Assembly (NCBI GenBank): GCA_041398965.1
Contig: JAWKTT010000003.1
Span: 124,001-188,000 of the forward strand
DNA: 64,000 bases
Reading direction: 5' to 3'
Origin: JAWKTT01 sp041398965
GTDB taxonomy: Bacteria; Planctomycetota; Planctomycetia; Planctomycetales; Planctomycetaceae
The translations under genes and the position numbers were made by a program. Positions 62,260-64,000 of this stretch are shown here, piece by piece (position 1 is the first letter of the stretch; each line of letters starts with the position of its first letter). Under the pieces are notes generated by a model. It was not told the origin of the DNA and made no database searches. It was given only the letters and a program-made list of their open reading frames with translations.

Positions 62260-64000
62260 CTACACGCCGTTGAGGGGCATGACGAGCGCGAGGAGGACGG
62301 AGATGGTGAGGCTGACGACGCTGAGGACGGCGAGCATGACAGTCCACGACTTCAGGGCTTCTCCCTCTGTTAACCCCCCCATTTTGGCGAAGATCCAGAA
62401 GCCGCTGTCGTCCATCCATGAGCCGAGCAGAGACCCTGCTCCGATGGCGGTCGCCAGATAGACCGGGTTGAATCCCAATGTCGTTCCCGAACCGATCATG
62501 GCGGCTAACATTGATGAGCCGACGATCATGGCGGTTGTGTTGAACCCCGAGCCATTCTTCAAAACCAGGTACCGGTGGGTCGGGCCACGCTGTAGCCTTC
62601 GATCATGAGGGGAAGGTGAGTCCGACTGCGGCAGTCTCGCCGGTGCCGGTGTCGAACAGCATCGGATACGTTCTCGACCTGGAGCCGCTCTTCAACATCG
62701 CCCCCGAATGCACCACCTGCCGCAGTAATCAGGATGATGACCCCGGCCGACATCAGGGCCTGTTCGACGAGTCGGCTCATCTCGGAGAGTGTTGGTTTCT
62801 TCTGACGAAACAGCAGGAACATGGCAGCGATCGTCGAGAGGAGCAGGGCGAAGTTTGGGTCGCCGATGAGCGAGGAGTACGGCCCACTGACGCTTCTCTG
62901 TGCGATAGACATGCTGTTGAAACTGCCCGGGGAAGGCGACTTCCAGCAAGGTACGATGTATTCGTTCGCGGTCGTTGCTAGCCGAGCTTAGAACGATCAG
63001 CCCCCTTACCACCGTCCGTGCGTTTTTTCCCCTGAGGCTTTTCTGTCGCCCACATCAGACATCTGGGGGATGATCGGTGGACTTGAGTAGTTGTTGAATT
63101 CTCCAGTTTGGCAGCACGGACACTCTCGAAGGGGGCTTCGAGGTGGTAGAGCAGTCGACCACGTTCGGCTTTGGCAATCGCTGATCGACGTTTTCCGAGC
63201 AAGAACTGTCCGACATCGGCCGTCGACACATCGTTGATACTGATGAGGGCACTTGAGATTTCGGCCGAGCGGAGTGGCTGCAACATTTAACGACGTAGAT
63301 CGCCGGTGAGGAGTGAACGTACGGGCCAGCGCAGGCGACAGATTGGATCAGTGACTGGAAGCCGCAAGTTGTTTGCAGTTCGTCCCAGTGCGCGAGCACG
63401 TCCGCAACCGCCGCCGGGCGACCCCTTCGTTGTCAGCAATTGTTGACAACGCCGTCTTCGCTGAGATCAGCAACACCGGCAACAGGACCCAGCAGCAAAA
63501 CGCGACAACCACAGGGGTGGAAGCGATACCGCTTCGCTCGGCTGTTCGGGGGGAGTGTTCTCCGCCTCGCGGTAGGGGATATCGAGCTTGGCATCGAGAT
63601 AGCGGCTGACGGCGAGACCGGCGATGGCCGCAGGAATCGCAACGAGTCCTCCGATCAAAATCATCAAGCCGACGTCGATGTTCAGGTTCGACGCCATCAG
63701 CAACGGACCGGGGGTCGGCGGGACCAGTGTGTGGGTAATGGCTCCACCGGCAGCAATCGCCAGGATCGACAGCAGGTAGTTTTTCTTCGTCTTGCGATAC
63801 AACGAACGGGCCAGGGGGACCAGCAGATAGAAGACGGTGTCAAAGAAAACCGGGACGGCGAGGATATATCCACCGATGATCAACGCCCAGAGGTTCTCTT
63901 CTTTCGCCCAGCATCCGGAGAAACGCCTGGACAATCCTGTCGGCTGCTCCACTGAGCATCATGCACCCCTGGGCCACAATGATCACGCAAGAGCAATGAC
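62260..64000 (-). pseudogene. GntP-family permease, multiply frameshifted and running off the right edge
   Basis: Pieces of one permease lie in different frames: RIVQAFLRMLGE beyond 63912, then GGYILAVPVFFDTVFYLLVP, LLVPPTPGPLL-like THTLVPPTPGPLLMASN and LIGGLVAIPAAIAG (63500-63910), LLPVLLISAKTALSTIADN near 63450, GDPNFALLLSTIAAMFLLFR with LMSAGVIILITAAGGAFG (62700-62900), and TTAMIVGSSMLAAMI with SGFWIFAKMGGLTEGEALK at 62260-62560. Transitions near 63912, 63480, 63290, 62975 and 62680 need indels, and one stop (TGA) intervenes near 62610. GntP carriers move gluconate-like sugar acids with H+. Real decay or poor sequence near an assembly end are both possible. Confidence 0.75.

Overview
The window looks like a chromosomal segment of a planctomycete (order Planctomycetales). 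Marker families are two DUF1501 proteins paired with two planctomycete cytochrome/DUF1549/DUF1553 proteins, two proteins opening with the LEPR-XLL motif, a protein with the NPYEP-type N-terminus, a futalosine-pathway gene (mqnD), ECF sigma factors with planctomycete partners, and many dispersed palindromic repeats. Base composition is moderately GC-rich and coding density is moderate. No rRNA, tRNA or CRISPR array was seen.

Layout. 1-4585 (-) is a very large hybrid Ser/Thr kinase-ATPase-TPR-GAF signalling protein running off the left edge. 5122-10457 (-) holds housekeeping genes: an A/B-barrel protein, tsaE, a metallophosphoesterase, folD and a secreted protein of unknown function. 10751-14100 has a cysteine-rich small exported protein, a PilZ protein, an exported protein and an alpha/beta-hydrolase-fold protein lacking its catalytic residues. 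14452-16557 (-) holds two tandem LEPR-XLL surface proteins with Gly/Asp-rich repeats. 16558-20620 is an accessory, repeat-rich stretch with a stop-interrupted zinc-ribbon gene, an HD-type protein and an ankyrin-SUFU protein. 20621-25125 (-) is the first DUF1501/cytochrome pair. 25684-26672 has divergent rpmE2 and rpsR around a tandem hairpin repeat. 26868-29583 (+) has a PLP-homeostasis protein and PolX. 29908-33106 is a second accessory stretch with a small membrane protein, a SUKH-type protein, repeats and a multiply frameshifted sugar aminotransferase. 33107-39560 has an ECF sigma factor, an M24 peptidase, a membrane protein, Hsp20, ComEC and an EF-hand protein. 39999-46395 (+) is a coherent cluster of ECF sigma factor, anti-sigma-like protein, exported coiled-coil protein, cytochrome/DUF1549/DUF1553 protein and DUF1501 protein. 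46748-52218 (+) has mqnD, a C45 acyltransferase-hydrolase fusion and an SLC13 transporter. 52550-62160 has a large exported protein, a rhomboid protease, a MEKHLA-MazG fusion, a Gfo/Idh/MocA oxidoreductase and an exported MA-type metallopeptidase. 62260-64000 (-) is a frameshifted GntP-family permease running off the right edge.

The most notable points are the MEKHLA-MazG fusion, the C45-hydrolase fusion, a palindromic repeat translated in frame inside a cytochrome-family gene, the hydrolase-fold protein missing all three catalytic residues, orphan immunity-type genes (SUFU, SUKH) in repeat-rich islands, and two genes broken by several indels but few or no stops, which could be real decay or sequence error. 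Translations were read by eye; no database search was run, so family names rest on motif recognition.
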